64,000 nucleotides of DNA from Paracoccaceae bacterium. Its GTDB lineage: Bacteria; Pseudomonadota; Alphaproteobacteria; Rhodobacterales; Rhodobacteraceae. The number at the start of each line of letters is the position of its first letter. Within the stretch, counting starts at the first letter, position 1. Both the position numbers and the translations under genes were made by a program. Under the pieces are notes generated by a model, which was given only the letters and a program-made list of their open reading frames with translations, had not been told where the DNA came from and ran no database searches. The stretch lies in the NCBI GenBank assembly GCA_020630695.1, contig JAHDIS010000014.1, forward strand, positions 1 through 64,000, read 5' to 3'. This document shows positions 28,321-36,547 of the stretch, piece after piece.

Positions 28321-29357
28321 CGCAGGCAAATGCAGATATGGAAGCCTGCGCAGAAATGATCCGTCATGGATCCCTGTCGTTTCATGCCGCTTCCAAACTG
28401 TTACCGGCCGATGTGCGAAACCCTGCACTTGCACTCTATGCTTTTTGTCGGCTGGCCGATGACGCCGTCGACTTGCAGCAGGAAAAGGCTGCGGCGGTTC
28501 TTCAGCTTCAGGAGCGATTGACGCTGGTCTATGAAGGCCGCCCCAGAAACGAAGCGCCAGACCGTGCGTTCGCCGCGGTTGTCGAGTCTTTTCAGATGCC
28601 CCGCGCTTTGCCCGAGGCTTTGCTCGAAGGATTGGCCTGGGACGCCATGGGCCGACGATACGAGACGCTGTCAGATGTCTTTTCCTACTCTGCGCGCGTC
28701 GCGTCGGCTGTTGGTGCGATGATGTCTGTTCTTATGGGTGTCCGTGATCGTGACGCTTTGGCACGCGCATGCGATTTGGGCGTGGCGATGCAATTGACAA
28801 ATATTGCGCGCGATGTTGGCGAAGATGCGCTGGAGCATAGGCTGTATTTACCGACTGACTGGCTAAGCGACGCTGGGCTGGAACCCGAGGCGTTTTTCGC
28901 TAATCCGATGCCGACCAAGGCGATCCGCCAAATGACCCGTCGGCTCGTGATGCAAGCCAACCGACTGTACTATCGATCGGAACCTGGCATCGCAGCACTG
29001 CCCTTAAAATGCCGTCCCGGGATATACGCAGCGAGACTGATTTATGCCGGAATAGGGTCTGAAGTGGCAGAGGCTGGTTACGATTCCATCACGTCGCGTG
29101 CGCACACGTCCAAGGTTCAAAAAGTGGGATGGTTGATGCAGGCCGGACTGCGATCCGCATTGTCATGCGTCAGCCCACAGGCGGCAACACTTTATGCCGA
29201 ACCATTGCCAGAAGTGGCCTTTTTGGTTGATGCCGCGGCTGAGCAAAAACAGACCTGGAGCCGCGCAGACAGTCTAATGGATGCTTTGACGGCACTCGCG
29301 GCCAATGACCGCGCCCGCAAACAAGCCTTGCTAACGGATCGCGCGCGGCCTACCTGA
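28317..29357 (+). CDS. crtB: Phytoene synthase CrtB
   Basis: Condenses two geranylgeranyl-PP molecules. The two aspartate-rich regions are visible: FCRLADDAVDLQQ near residue 45 and NIARDVGEDA near residue 165, with GRLYLP-like HRLYLPTDWL following. 346 residues. It lies directly after crtI (ATGA) and six bases before tspO. Confidence 0.96.
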   Translation: MTQANADMEACAEMIRHGSLSFHAASKLLPADVRNPALALYAFCRLADDAVDLQQEKAAAVLQLQERLTLVYEGRPRNEAPDRAFAAVVESFQMPRALPEALLEGLAWDAMGRRYETLSDVFSYSARVASAVGAMMSVLMGVRDRDALARACDLGVAMQLTNIARDVGEDALEHRLYLPTDWLSDAGLEPEAFFANPMPTKAIRQMTRRLVMQANRLYYRSEPGIAALPLKCRPGIYAARLIYAGIGSEVAEAGYDSITSRAHTSKVQKVGWLMQAGLRSALSCVSPQAATLYAEPLPEVAFLVDAAAEQKQTWSRADSLMDALTALAANDRARKQALLTDRARPT

Positions 29358-29363
29358 CCTCTC

Positions 29364-29822
29364 ATGGTCTATGCATTGTTCTTGATTTTTTTAGCGGCCT
29401 GCTTTGCGGCAGGTTCCACTGGTGGTTTGTTCCCACCGGGCCCATGGTATCGCGAACTGTCAAAACCAAGCTGGACACCGCCGGATTGGGTTTTCCCGGT
29501 TACGTGGACGACGCTTTACATTTGTATGGCGAGCGCGGGCGCGCGTGTTGCCTTGGCCGATAATAACGCCTTTGCCATGGCGCTGTGGTCTTTGCAGATC
29601 GCTTTGAACGGATTGTGGACCCCGGTTTTCTTTGGATTGCAGAAGATCAAGCTGGGGCTGATTGTATTGATCGCTCTTTGGCTTTCCGTTGCAGCCACGA
29701 TGATTGCCCTTTGGATGGTTGACTGGATATCCGGTCTGCTCTTCGTACCCTATCTTGTTTGGGTGACGATCGCCGGTGCCCTGAATGCATCCGTTATGCA
29801 GCTGAACCCGGAAGAGCGCTAA
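29364..29822 (+). CDS. tspO: TspO/MBR family tryptophan-rich sensory protein
   Basis: The 152-residue integral membrane protein has about five helices and the family motifs PPGPWYRELSKPSWTPPDWVFPVTW and ALNGLWTPVFFG. In Rhodobacter, TspO binds porphyrins and dampens photosynthesis gene expression under oxygen. Here it closes the crtI-crtB operon, a standard PGC place. Its stop overlaps the crtC stop by four bases in convergent orientation. Confidence 0.95.
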   Translation: MVYALFLIFLAACFAAGSTGGLFPPGPWYRELSKPSWTPPDWVFPVTWTTLYICMASAGARVALADNNAFAMALWSLQIALNGLWTPVFFGLQKIKLGLIVLIALWLSVAATMIALWMVDWISGLLFVPYLVWVTIAGALNASVMQLNPEER

Positions 29823-30823
29823 ATTCCGAACGACCATCCCGCCCGTCGCGGGACACGCACGGCAAGCATTGGTTTGAGAAGCGGAGATCTGAAGCGGGTT
29901 AAATCGAGCGCTTCGTGAACACCGGTGCATGTCTCGCCGTCGATCGTCGTTCGCACAGATGATCTGGAATAGAACGGTGCATCGAGCATATTCATGATCT
30001 GCCGTGGCTTGGTTCCTTTGTCACCGCGCGTTTCGCGTTTGACCGCCCAAAGAGATCTACTGAAGCCAAGCTTTGGAGGCAGCGCGATTTCATGTGCATT
30101 GCCCTGCGCGTCAAAATGAAAACCGGAGGCCAACTCGGATCCATTCAATCGGGTCGCATCATAGAAACACGTCGCTCCGCCCTTGGCCGGGAAACGCCCC
30201 CATGTCCAATAGCTGAAATCCTGCTCCAGCGCTCGTGTACCAAAGTTAGCGTCAAAGTACCCGTGACCAGACCATTGCCATCCCTTGGCTTCGAGATCGC
30301 ATTCGATGCGGGAACAAGGGCCAAATGGACGCCAAATGTGGGCACCATCCGGTGTCAGCGGCAATTCGACTGTTGTAATCGCGCTGGGCGTGACGCGAAT
30401 TTGTCCACGCACGCGGGATACAATTGGGGGTCCGGAAACCTCATTGACGTCAATAACCAATGTGCCCCGATCCCATGTCATGGATGACGGCCCGACGGTG
30501 AATCGTCTTGGGCTCTGTCGCAGCGCACTACGACCTCTGTCTGTCATAGTGAACCGTCCGCCCGGCCCATAAGTCGCGACGTTGATGCAGACGTTGTTTT
30601 CGGGATCCTTTCTGCCTGACCAGGCGTACCAGGGCGAGAAGACAGATCCTATAAACCCGATGACGGATAGCGCGCGTGTCCCGCAATCTGAGATCCCGTC
30701 GACATACCACCAGGCATAGCCGTTTTCCTGGACGTTGAGGTGAAAGTTTGGCCCCCCAATATCGCCTCGGCCGCGTGCCTGCCGGAGAGCGCCGCCATCG
30801 GAACCCCTGCCCCCGGGTGACAC
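29819..30823 (-). CDS. crtC: Acyclic carotenoid 1,2-hydratase CrtC (hydroxyneurosporene synthase)
   Basis: Adds water across the terminal double bond of neurosporene or lycopene. The conserved start region GYAWWYVDGISD and IGFIGSVFSPWYAWSGRKDPENNVCINVA are CrtC hallmarks. The start is unclear: no ATG, GTG or TTG occurs between the conserved region and GTG at 30823. An ATT codon at 30758-30760 with GAGGCG just before it, or GTG at 30835, are alternatives. From 30823 it has 334 residues and overlaps crtD by 175 bases in another frame, with both frames looking conserved. See the separate finding. Confidence 0.9.
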   Translation of the reverse strand: MSPGGRGSDGGALRQARGRGDIGGPNFHLNVQENGYAWWYVDGISDCGTRALSVIGFIGSVFSPWYAWSGRKDPENNVCINVATYGPGGRFTMTDRGRSALRQSPRRFTVGPSSMTWDRGTLVIDVNEVSGPPIVSRVRGQIRVTPSAITTVELPLTPDGAHIWRPFGPCSRIECDLEAKGWQWSGHGYFDANFGTRALEQDFSYWTWGRFPAKGGATCFYDATRLNGSELASGFHFDAQGNAHEIALPPKLGFSRSLWAVKRETRGDKGTKPRQIMNMLDAPFYSRSSVRTTIDGETCTGVHEALDLTRFRSPLLKPMLAVRVPRRAGWSFGI

Positions 30824-32247
30824 CCGCCTCCGCACAGCGTCAGCCCCGGTATGGCCGTTCGGGCGCGCGGCCTGTTCAAGGCCGCTGTCATCCCATGCGG
30901 GCTCTGCCCGTAAAGGGACCCTGCGCTGCCCGGAAAGAGCGTGTCGAATTTTTGAGGCGTCGTCAGCGCAGGTTTTCCCGGAGCCGGTGAGAAGGTCAGG
31001 CCGAAGCGTTCCAGCGCCGTGAAGGTCCGTCTGTGACATGTTTCAAACTCCCGTTCATCCACACCGCGCCGAGAGGTTGGCGGCGCGTTCAGGATGATTT
31101 CAAAACGTTCCAATTTCGGAACTTGCTTGGATTGCCCACGATCCTCTGCGCAGACATACAAGGTTGTGTCGTCTGCAAGTGTGCCACGCTCCAGCGCGCT
31201 GAAATCCGTGCGAGGATCGGCGCAAAAGAAAACGTTGTGATGGGCCAACTCGGGCCCTTTCGCTTCGGCTGCAAACGCCCATACATGAGCAGACAAACTG
31301 CGCGCCGCCTTGGCTGTCTGCGGCGCAACGTCGGTCATCGCATCGCCGAGCTGGCCGAGCGCCAATGCCCGGGGATCGCCGTTGAACACAACTTGGGCAG
31401 CTGGCAAAATGCTTCCGTCTTGCAACGCGACTCCTGTCACGCCCTCACTGTCTGTCAAAATCCTTGTTACATGGGCGCCAAACCTGAACTGACCGCCCCG
31501 CGCTTGAATAAGATCGGCGATGGTGCAGGCCAGCCGATGCATCCCACCCTCGATCACCCAGACACCCGCTTCTTCGGCTTGCCAAATCAACGACAGCAGA
31601 GCCGGCGCTTTGTAAGGTGAGCCGCCCACGTAAGTTGCGTATCGCCCAAACAATTGCCGCAAGCGCGGGTCTGAAAAACTGCGCTTCAAAAGTGCTGCCA
31701 AGGTCGAAAGAGGCGCCATGGCGCCAAGCAGGGAAGGATTGGATGCAACCACCCTGAAAAGTTGGCTCAACTCAGGTTCTGGCGCCTCCATCATCGGCTG
31801 ACGGAAAGCGGCAAATAATGTCTCTGTTCTTGCGCAAAATGCCTCGAACTCACGCCGTGATGCACTCCCACAAAAGGCTTCGATAGCTTCTGCGCTGCGT
31901 GTTCGATCGGAAAATAGATCCAAAGGGCCGGAATCTGGCCACCAGTGACGGGCCAGCACATCCTGTTTGTGAAGCGATACGTGAGATTCCAGCTTTTCGC
32001 CGACGTGATCGAATAGGTGGTCGAACACATGGCGCATGGTCAGGACGGTGGGGCCGGCATCGACACCGCCAGCATCGCTGGGAATCTGACGCATTTTCCC
32101 GCCGGGTGCATCAAGCCGGTCAACGACAGTCACATCCAGCCCGGCATGGGCCAAGGGCAGCGCAGCGCACAGCCCACCAATGCCAGCACCCACCACGACC
32201 ACTGGTCCTTTGCGGGCTGTCCCGAAGGTATCTGTCGTTCTTTTCAT
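30649..32247 (-). CDS. crtD: 1-hydroxycarotenoid 3,4-desaturase CrtD
   Basis: CrtI-family FAD flavoprotein that introduces the 3,4 double bond after CrtC. N-terminal VVVGAGIGGLCAALPLAHAGLDV, then MRHVFDHLFDHVGEKLE, and the C-terminal signature LCGGGCHPGAGVPMAALSGRHAAEAIL. 532 residues: the last 40 or so (TSTSRKTAMPGGMSTGSQ region) are encoded over the crtC start in a shifted frame. The start at 32247 is followed by KRTTDTFGTARKGP; PpsR sites lie 30-71 bases upstream. Confidence 0.94.
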   Translation of the reverse strand: MKRTTDTFGTARKGPVVVVGAGIGGLCAALPLAHAGLDVTVVDRLDAPGGKMRQIPSDAGGVDAGPTVLTMRHVFDHLFDHVGEKLESHVSLHKQDVLARHWWPDSGPLDLFSDRTRSAEAIEAFCGSASRREFEAFCARTETLFAAFRQPMMEAPEPELSQLFRVVASNPSLLGAMAPLSTLAALLKRSFSDPRLRQLFGRYATYVGGSPYKAPALLSLIWQAEEAGVWVIEGGMHRLACTIADLIQARGGQFRFGAHVTRILTDSEGVTGVALQDGSILPAAQVVFNGDPRALALGQLGDAMTDVAPQTAKAARSLSAHVWAFAAEAKGPELAHHNVFFCADPRTDFSALERGTLADDTTLYVCAEDRGQSKQVPKLERFEIILNAPPTSRRGVDEREFETCHRRTFTALERFGLTFSPAPGKPALTTPQKFDTLFPGSAGSLYGQSPHGMTAALNRPRARTAIPGLTLCGGGCHPGAGVPMAALSGRHAAEAILGGQTFTSTSRKTAMPGGMSTGSQIAGHARYPSSGL

Positions 32248-32276
32248 AGACCAATAGTTGACTCGCGAACTTCAAC

Positions 32277-32318
32277 TGTCCAGTATGATTTACACATAGA
32301 TGTCTAAAAAGAATGACA
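32277..32318. promoter_or_regulatory. Paired PpsR/CrtJ sites in the crtD-crtE promoter
   Basis: Two TGT-N12-ACA palindromes lie six bases apart: TGTCCAGTATGATTTACA (32277-32294) and TGTCTAAAAAGAATGACA (32301-32318). The pair is central in the 108-base gap between divergent crtD and crtE and could repress both. Confidence 0.88.
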
Positions 32319-32355
32319 CACCGCGCAAAAGCGCACTTCTCCAAGGGAGTCCTGA

Positions 32356-33228
32356 ATGGGAATGCATGCTCGAATTGACGCAGCAATAGAAGCAGCCATC
32401 GCGACGGGGCAGGGCCGTACAGCACCCGCCAGATTGTCTTCCGCCCTACACTATGCCTGCACTCCTGGCGGCGCGCGCATCCGACCCACGATCTTGATGT
32501 CTGTTGCCATGGCGTGTGGCGACGATCAGCCCAAACTAAGCGACGCAGCCGCTGCAGCGTTGGAGCTGATCCACTGCGCCAGTCTGGTCCATGATGATTT
32601 GCCATGCTTTGACGACGCCGATCTTCGGCGCGGTAAACCGTCCGTTCATCGCGCCTTCTCGCAACCGCTGGCGGTACTGGCGGGCGACTCTCTCATTATT
32701 CAGAGTTTTGGAATTCTTGCTGCTGCGGCACCAGCCGCGCCTGATCGCGCCTTGGGCCTGATTGAAATTCTATCCCGTCAAACCGGAATGCCGCACGGAA
32801 TCTGCGCGGGGCAGGGGTGGGAAAGTGAAAGCGACATTGATTTGTCTGCCTATCACCTGTCCAAAACAGGCGCGCTGTTCATTGCCGCGACCCAGATGGG
32901 CGCGGTGGCCGCTGGGCAAGAAGCAGAACCATGGTTTGAGTTGGGCGCTCGCATCGGTGAAGCGTTTCAGGTCGCTGACGATCTGCGCGATGCTCTGTGT
33001 GACGAAGCGGAGCTGGGCAAGCCAGCGGGACAGGATGATTTGCACGGCAGACCAAACGCAGTTGCGCAGCTGGGTCTGAATGGGGCGGTCAGCCGATTGA
33101 ATGACATTCTTTCCGGTGCAATCGCTTCGATACCGGCCTGTCCGGGCGAGGCACAGCTGGCGCAAATGGTCCGGATGTATGCAGAAAAGCTCGTCCCGGC
33201 AGAAGTCTTGGCCAAGGCAAGAGCCTAA
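32356..33228 (+). CDS. crtE: Geranylgeranyl diphosphate synthase CrtE
   Basis: Makes GGPP for carotenoids and for the bacteriochlorophyll tail. The first aspartate-rich motif is in HDDLPCFDDADLRRGKPSVH (near residue 82) and the second in FQVADDLRDA (near 207). CTPGGARIRPTI is the usual substrate segment. 290 residues. ATG at 32356 and 32362 are both possible; AAGGGAG upstream favours the first. Three bases separate it from crtF. Confidence 0.95.
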   Translation: MGMHARIDAAIEAAIATGQGRTAPARLSSALHYACTPGGARIRPTILMSVAMACGDDQPKLSDAAAAALELIHCASLVHDDLPCFDDADLRRGKPSVHRAFSQPLAVLAGDSLIIQSFGILAAAAPAAPDRALGLIEILSRQTGMPHGICAGQGWESESDIDLSAYHLSKTGALFIAATQMGAVAAGQEAEPWFELGARIGEAFQVADDLRDALCDEAELGKPAGQDDLHGRPNAVAQLGLNGAVSRLNDILSGAIASIPACPGEAQLAQMVRMYAEKLVPAEVLAKARA

Positions 33229-33231
33229 ATC

Positions 33232-34368
33232 ATGACGATGACAGCAGACAATCCTTCGAAGGCCAAATCTCGTCGGGTTGGTCTGAGCACCCGAATTGCC
33301 CGGATCATTGCCAAGCCCGGCTTTCAACGGTGGGCGGCACATTTCCCACTGACCCGTGGTGTTGCCAGACGTGAAGGCGAAGCGCTGTTCGACCTTGTTC
33401 AGGGCTTCGTGTCTTCGCAGGTACTGTTCGCCATCGTTCGGTTGGAATTGATTCACCGATTGATGGAAGGGCCGATGACGGCGGGGCAGTTGGCGCAGGG
33501 ATCCGGCGTTCCGGTCGAACGGATGCAGCGCCTGGTTCAGGCTGGCGCTGCTCTGGGCCTGATGCGCAGACGAGGGGATCTGTTTTCGGTCACGCAAAAA
33601 GGGGCCGCTCTGATCGGAGTCCCGGGTCTGGAACAGATGATCCTTCATCATGATGTTCTGTACCGCGATCTCAGTGACCCCGTTGAGTTCCTGAAGGGCA
33701 ACAAAGAAACAGAGCTGGCCGGCTTTTGGCCCTATGTATTCGGCGCTGAAGGGGCCACGGATCCTGAAACGACCGCCGTTTATTCCGACCTGATGGCAAA
33801 GTCTCAGGGTTTGGTTGCCCAAGACACTTTGCGCGCAATCAAACTCGATGGCATCCAGATGATGCTGGACGTCGGCGGTGGCTCCGGTGCTTTTGCCGAA
33901 GCGGCCGCAACCGCCTATCCCGATCTAAAGGTAACTTTGTTTGATCTGCCCAAGGTCGTGGATGCCGCGAGTACGCGTCTGAGCAGTTCAGCGGTCAAAG
34001 ACCGAATCAAAGCCAGCGCAGGATCGTTTCGTGATGACCCGCTCCCGCAGGGCGCAGAAGCGATTTCACTGATCCGGGTTTTGTACGACCACGAGGACAC
34101 AACAGTTGTGGCCTTGTTGGAGGCCGCGTTTGCCACGCTTCCTAGCGGCGGCAGAATCATCATTTCAGAGCCAATGTCAGGCGGCCAGACCCCTGAAAAA
34201 TCCGGTGATGTCTACTTTGCCTTTTATTGCATGGCCATGCGCACCGGCACTGTACGCAGTCAGAACCGGATCGCGGAACTCTTGAAAACTACCGGGTTTA
34301 GCGACGTTCAGACACCCAAATCTGCAAGGCCTTTCGTGACTTCCGTGGTCACGGCGACCAAGCCGTAA
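33232..34368 (+). CDS. crtF: Demethylspheroidene O-methyltransferase CrtF
   Basis: SAM-dependent methyltransferase of the last spheroidene steps. The 378-residue protein has an N-terminal winged-helix dimerisation region (SSQVLFAIVRLELIHRLMEGPMTAGQLA) and the SAM motif MLDVGGGSGAFAEAAA near residue 210, then VTLFDLPKVVDAA and the SEPMSGG segment. This is the plant-COMT-like layout typical of CrtF. It follows crtE by three bases and precedes the bchC promoter. Confidence 0.93.
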   Translation: MTMTADNPSKAKSRRVGLSTRIARIIAKPGFQRWAAHFPLTRGVARREGEALFDLVQGFVSSQVLFAIVRLELIHRLMEGPMTAGQLAQGSGVPVERMQRLVQAGAALGLMRRRGDLFSVTQKGAALIGVPGLEQMILHHDVLYRDLSDPVEFLKGNKETELAGFWPYVFGAEGATDPETTAVYSDLMAKSQGLVAQDTLRAIKLDGIQMMLDVGGGSGAFAEAAATAYPDLKVTLFDLPKVVDAASTRLSSSAVKDRIKASAGSFRDDPLPQGAEAISLIRVLYDHEDTTVVALLEAAFATLPSGGRIIISEPMSGGQTPEKSGDVYFAFYCMAMRTGTVRSQNRIAELLKTTGFSDVQTPKSARPFVTSVVTATKP

Positions 34369-34385
34369 GGCCTGCAAATTCAGAC

Positions 34386-34429
34386 TGTCTATTTTAGTTG
34401 ACACTAAAAGATGTAACGGTAAACTTACA
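34386..34429. promoter_or_regulatory. Paired PpsR/CrtJ sites and promoter of bchCXYZ-puf
   Basis: TGTCTATTTTAGTTGACA (34386-34403) and TGTAACGGTAAACTTACA (34412-34429), eight bases apart, both fit TGT-N12-ACA. A TTGACA at 34398-34403 with TAAACT 16 bases later (34420-34425) makes a reasonable sigma-70 promoter lying between and under both sites, matching the known repressor arrangement at bchC. Confidence 0.9.
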
Positions 34430-34507
34430 ATAACGATGTAAACCTGTTTGCCGTTTTGGGGATTCGCTGAAGCGCAGCAAACAACTGAGAACAAGGGGGG
34501 TAACATC

Positions 34508-35485
34508 ATGAAGACCAACGCCGTCCTTCTGAATGGGCCCAAGGAACTCGCTGTGTCCGAACTCAGCCTCTCCCAGCCTGGACCCCGTGATCTTGTTGTC
34601 GACATCAAACATTCTGGAATTTCGACCGGCACCGAAAAATTGTTCTGGTCTGGCCAGATGCCACCCTTTCCCGGCATGGGTTACCCTTTGGTCCCGGGCT
34701 ACGAGGCGGCTGGTGAAGTTGTAGAAGCTGGCGCAGAGACTGGCTTTAAGGCTGGTGAACATGTGTTTGTGCCGGGAGCGAATTGCTACGACGGCGCCTT
34801 TGGTTTGTTCGGAGGAGCTGCATCGCGTGTCGTGACGGATGTGGATCGTGTGACCCGAATCGATCCGGGGCACGGTCCTCAGGGCGCCCTCCTCGCTCTG
34901 GCGGCCACCGCCCGGCATGCCATGGCTGGTTTGGACAAGGCACTGCCTGACCTCATCGTTGGGCATGGCGTCTTGGGCCGACTTTTGGCCCGTCTCACCG
35001 TTGCTGCGGGCGCGCCTGCGCCGACGGTCTGGGAAATTGATGTCGACCGCTCAAAGGGCGCAGCCGGCTATGAAGTCATTCATCCCGACAACGATGAACG
35101 GCGCGACTACAAATCGATCTACGACGCTTCGGGGCGCGGCGACCTGCTCAACGAATTGGTTGGCCGCATTGCGAAGGGCGGAGAAATTGTTCTGGCTGGT
35201 TTCTACACTCAGCCGCTCCAATTCGCGTTTCCGCCAGCCTTCATGAAAGAAGCGCGTTTCCGCGTCGCCGCGGAGTGGGAGCGCGACGACCTCTGTGCCA
35301 CGCGCGCTCTCGTCGAAAACGGTGCGCTGAGCCTTGACGGACTGATCACGCATCAATCCGACGCCACGCAAGCCCCCCAAGCATATGAAACGGCCTTCGA
35401 AGATCCGGCCTGTCTCAAAATGATCCTGAACTGGTCGCCCACGCGTTCAAACACGTCCGGGCCACAATCGGAGAATGCCGCATGA
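34508..35485 (+). CDS. bchC: Bacteriochlorophyllide a dehydrogenase BchC
   Basis: Oxidises the 3-hydroxyethyl group of the bacteriochlorophyllide to acetyl. The 325-residue medium-chain dehydrogenase-like protein has [13 protein letters not shown]-type [36 protein letters not shown] and a C-terminal Rossmann region. ATG at 34508 ([10 protein letters not shown]) is preferred over an upstream in-frame start at 34448. Coupled to bchX by ATGA; first gene of the bchCXYZ-puf superoperon. Confidence 0.95.
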   Translation: MKTNAVLLNGPKELAVSELSLSQPGPRDLVVDIKHSGISTGTEKLFWSGQMPPFPGMGYPLVPGYEAAGEVVEAGAETGFKAGEHVFVPGANCYDGAFGLFGGAASRVVTDVDRVTRIDPGHGPQGALLALAATARHAMAGLDKALPDLIVGHGVLGRLLARLTVAAGAPAPTVWEIDVDRSKGAAGYEVIHPDNDERRDYKSIYDASGRGDLLNELVGRIAKGGEIVLAGFYTQPLQFAFPPAFMKEARFRVAAEWERDDLCATRALVENGALSLDGLITHQSDATQAPQAYETAFEDPACLKMILNWSPTRSNTSGPQSENAA

Positions 35486-36483
35486 AGGACGAAGTGCCGA
35501 ACCTGAAGGGGTACGACAAGCGCCTCAAAGACGAAGCGACCGAGGAACTGGATGAAATTCCGGTGACAGAACCAACGTCCAAGACACAGATCATCGCGAT
35601 CTATGGCAAAGGCGGAATTGGCAAAAGCTTCACGCTGGCTAATCTGAGCCACATGATGGCAGAGCAGGGCAAGCGCGTTCTGCTGATCGGTTGTGATCCA
35701 AAGTCGGACACCACGTCATTGCTATTTGGCGGAAAGGCTTGCCCAACGATCATCGAAACCTCGACCAAAAAGAAACTGGCCGGTGAAGAGGTGAAGATCG
35801 GGGACGTCTGTTTCAAGCGCGGCGGTGTTTTTGCGATGGAACTCGGCGGTCCAGAAGTCGGGCGCGGATGTGGTGGTCGCGGGATCATCCATGGCTTTGA
35901 ACTGCTGGAAAAGCTGGGCTTCCACGACTGGGACTTCGACTATGTCCTTTTGGACTTTCTCGGCGATGTGGTCTGTGGCGGCTTTGGCCTGCCGATCGCG
36001 CGTGACATGGCGCAGAAGGTCATTCTGGTTGGGTCCAACGATCTGCAATCGCTGTACGTCGCAAACAATGTTTGTTCCGCGGTTGAGTATTTCCGCAAAC
36101 TGGGCGGGAACGTCGGTGTTGCCGGGCTTGTTGTGAACAAAGACGATCATTCCGGCGAGGCGCAGGCCTTTGCTGAAGCGGCGGGCATTCCTGTGCTGGC
36201 TTCTATTCCTCAGGATGATGATCTGCGGAAAAAATCGGCCAACTACCAGATTGTCGGAACGCAAGAGAGCCAGTGGGGCGCATTGTTTGCAGCGCTGGGC
36301 GACAACGTTGCCAAGGCTCCGCCAGTCCGGCCCAAGCCGCTGAGCCAGGACGGATTGCTTGATTTGTTTGATGGCTCGGAAACTGGCGCGGGCATCGTGC
36401 TTGAGCCAGCGACTGACATGGACATGCGTGGCAGCAATGCAGCGCCAAAAGAATCCCTCGAGGTGATTTACGACGACGCCTGA
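35482..36483 (+). CDS. bchX: Chlorophyllide reductase iron protein BchX
   Basis: NifH-like ATPase that passes electrons to BchYZ. P-loop [19 protein letters not shown] is near residue 38 and [16 protein letters not shown] follows. The two cluster-ligand cysteines lie in [13 protein letters not shown] and [16 protein letters not shown]. 333 residues. The serine at the end of the P-loop GKS and the longer N-terminus distinguish it from BchL. Starts inside the bchC stop (ATGA). Confidence 0.97.
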   Translation: MKDEVPNLKGYDKRLKDEATEELDEIPVTEPTSKTQIIAIYGKGGIGKSFTLANLSHMMAEQGKRVLLIGCDPKSDTTSLLFGGKACPTIIETSTKKKLAGEEVKIGDVCFKRGGVFAMELGGPEVGRGCGGRGIIHGFELLEKLGFHDWDFDYVLLDFLGDVVCGGFGLPIARDMAQKVILVGSNDLQSLYVANNVCSAVEYFRKLGGNVGVAGLVVNKDDHSGEAQAFAEAAGIPVLASIPQDDDLRKKSANYQIVGTQESQWGALFAALGDNVAKAPPVRPKPLSQDGLLDLFDGSETGAGIVLEPATDMDMRGSNAAPKESLEVIYDDA

Positions 36484-36492
36484 CGGCAGGAC

Positions 36493-36509
36493 CCGGGGCT
36501 CTGCCCCGG
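36493..36509. repeat. Palindromic GC hairpin between bchX and bchY
   Basis: CCGGGGC, loop TCT, GCCCCGG is a 7-bp perfect stem 10 bases after the bchX stop, followed by a second CCCCGG. It resembles the short palindromes found in many intergenic gaps of Rhodobacterales, and could stabilise the bchX 3' end or attenuate transcription. No T run follows, so termination is unlikely. Confidence 0.6.
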
Positions 36510-36547
36510 ACCCCGGAGGTATTGGGACAGAGAAGAAGAGACATACC

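Noticed and set aside
32770-33822. 350-codon antisense frame over crtE/crtF
   Set aside because: Low-complexity, no recognisable motifs; shadow of two well-identified genes.
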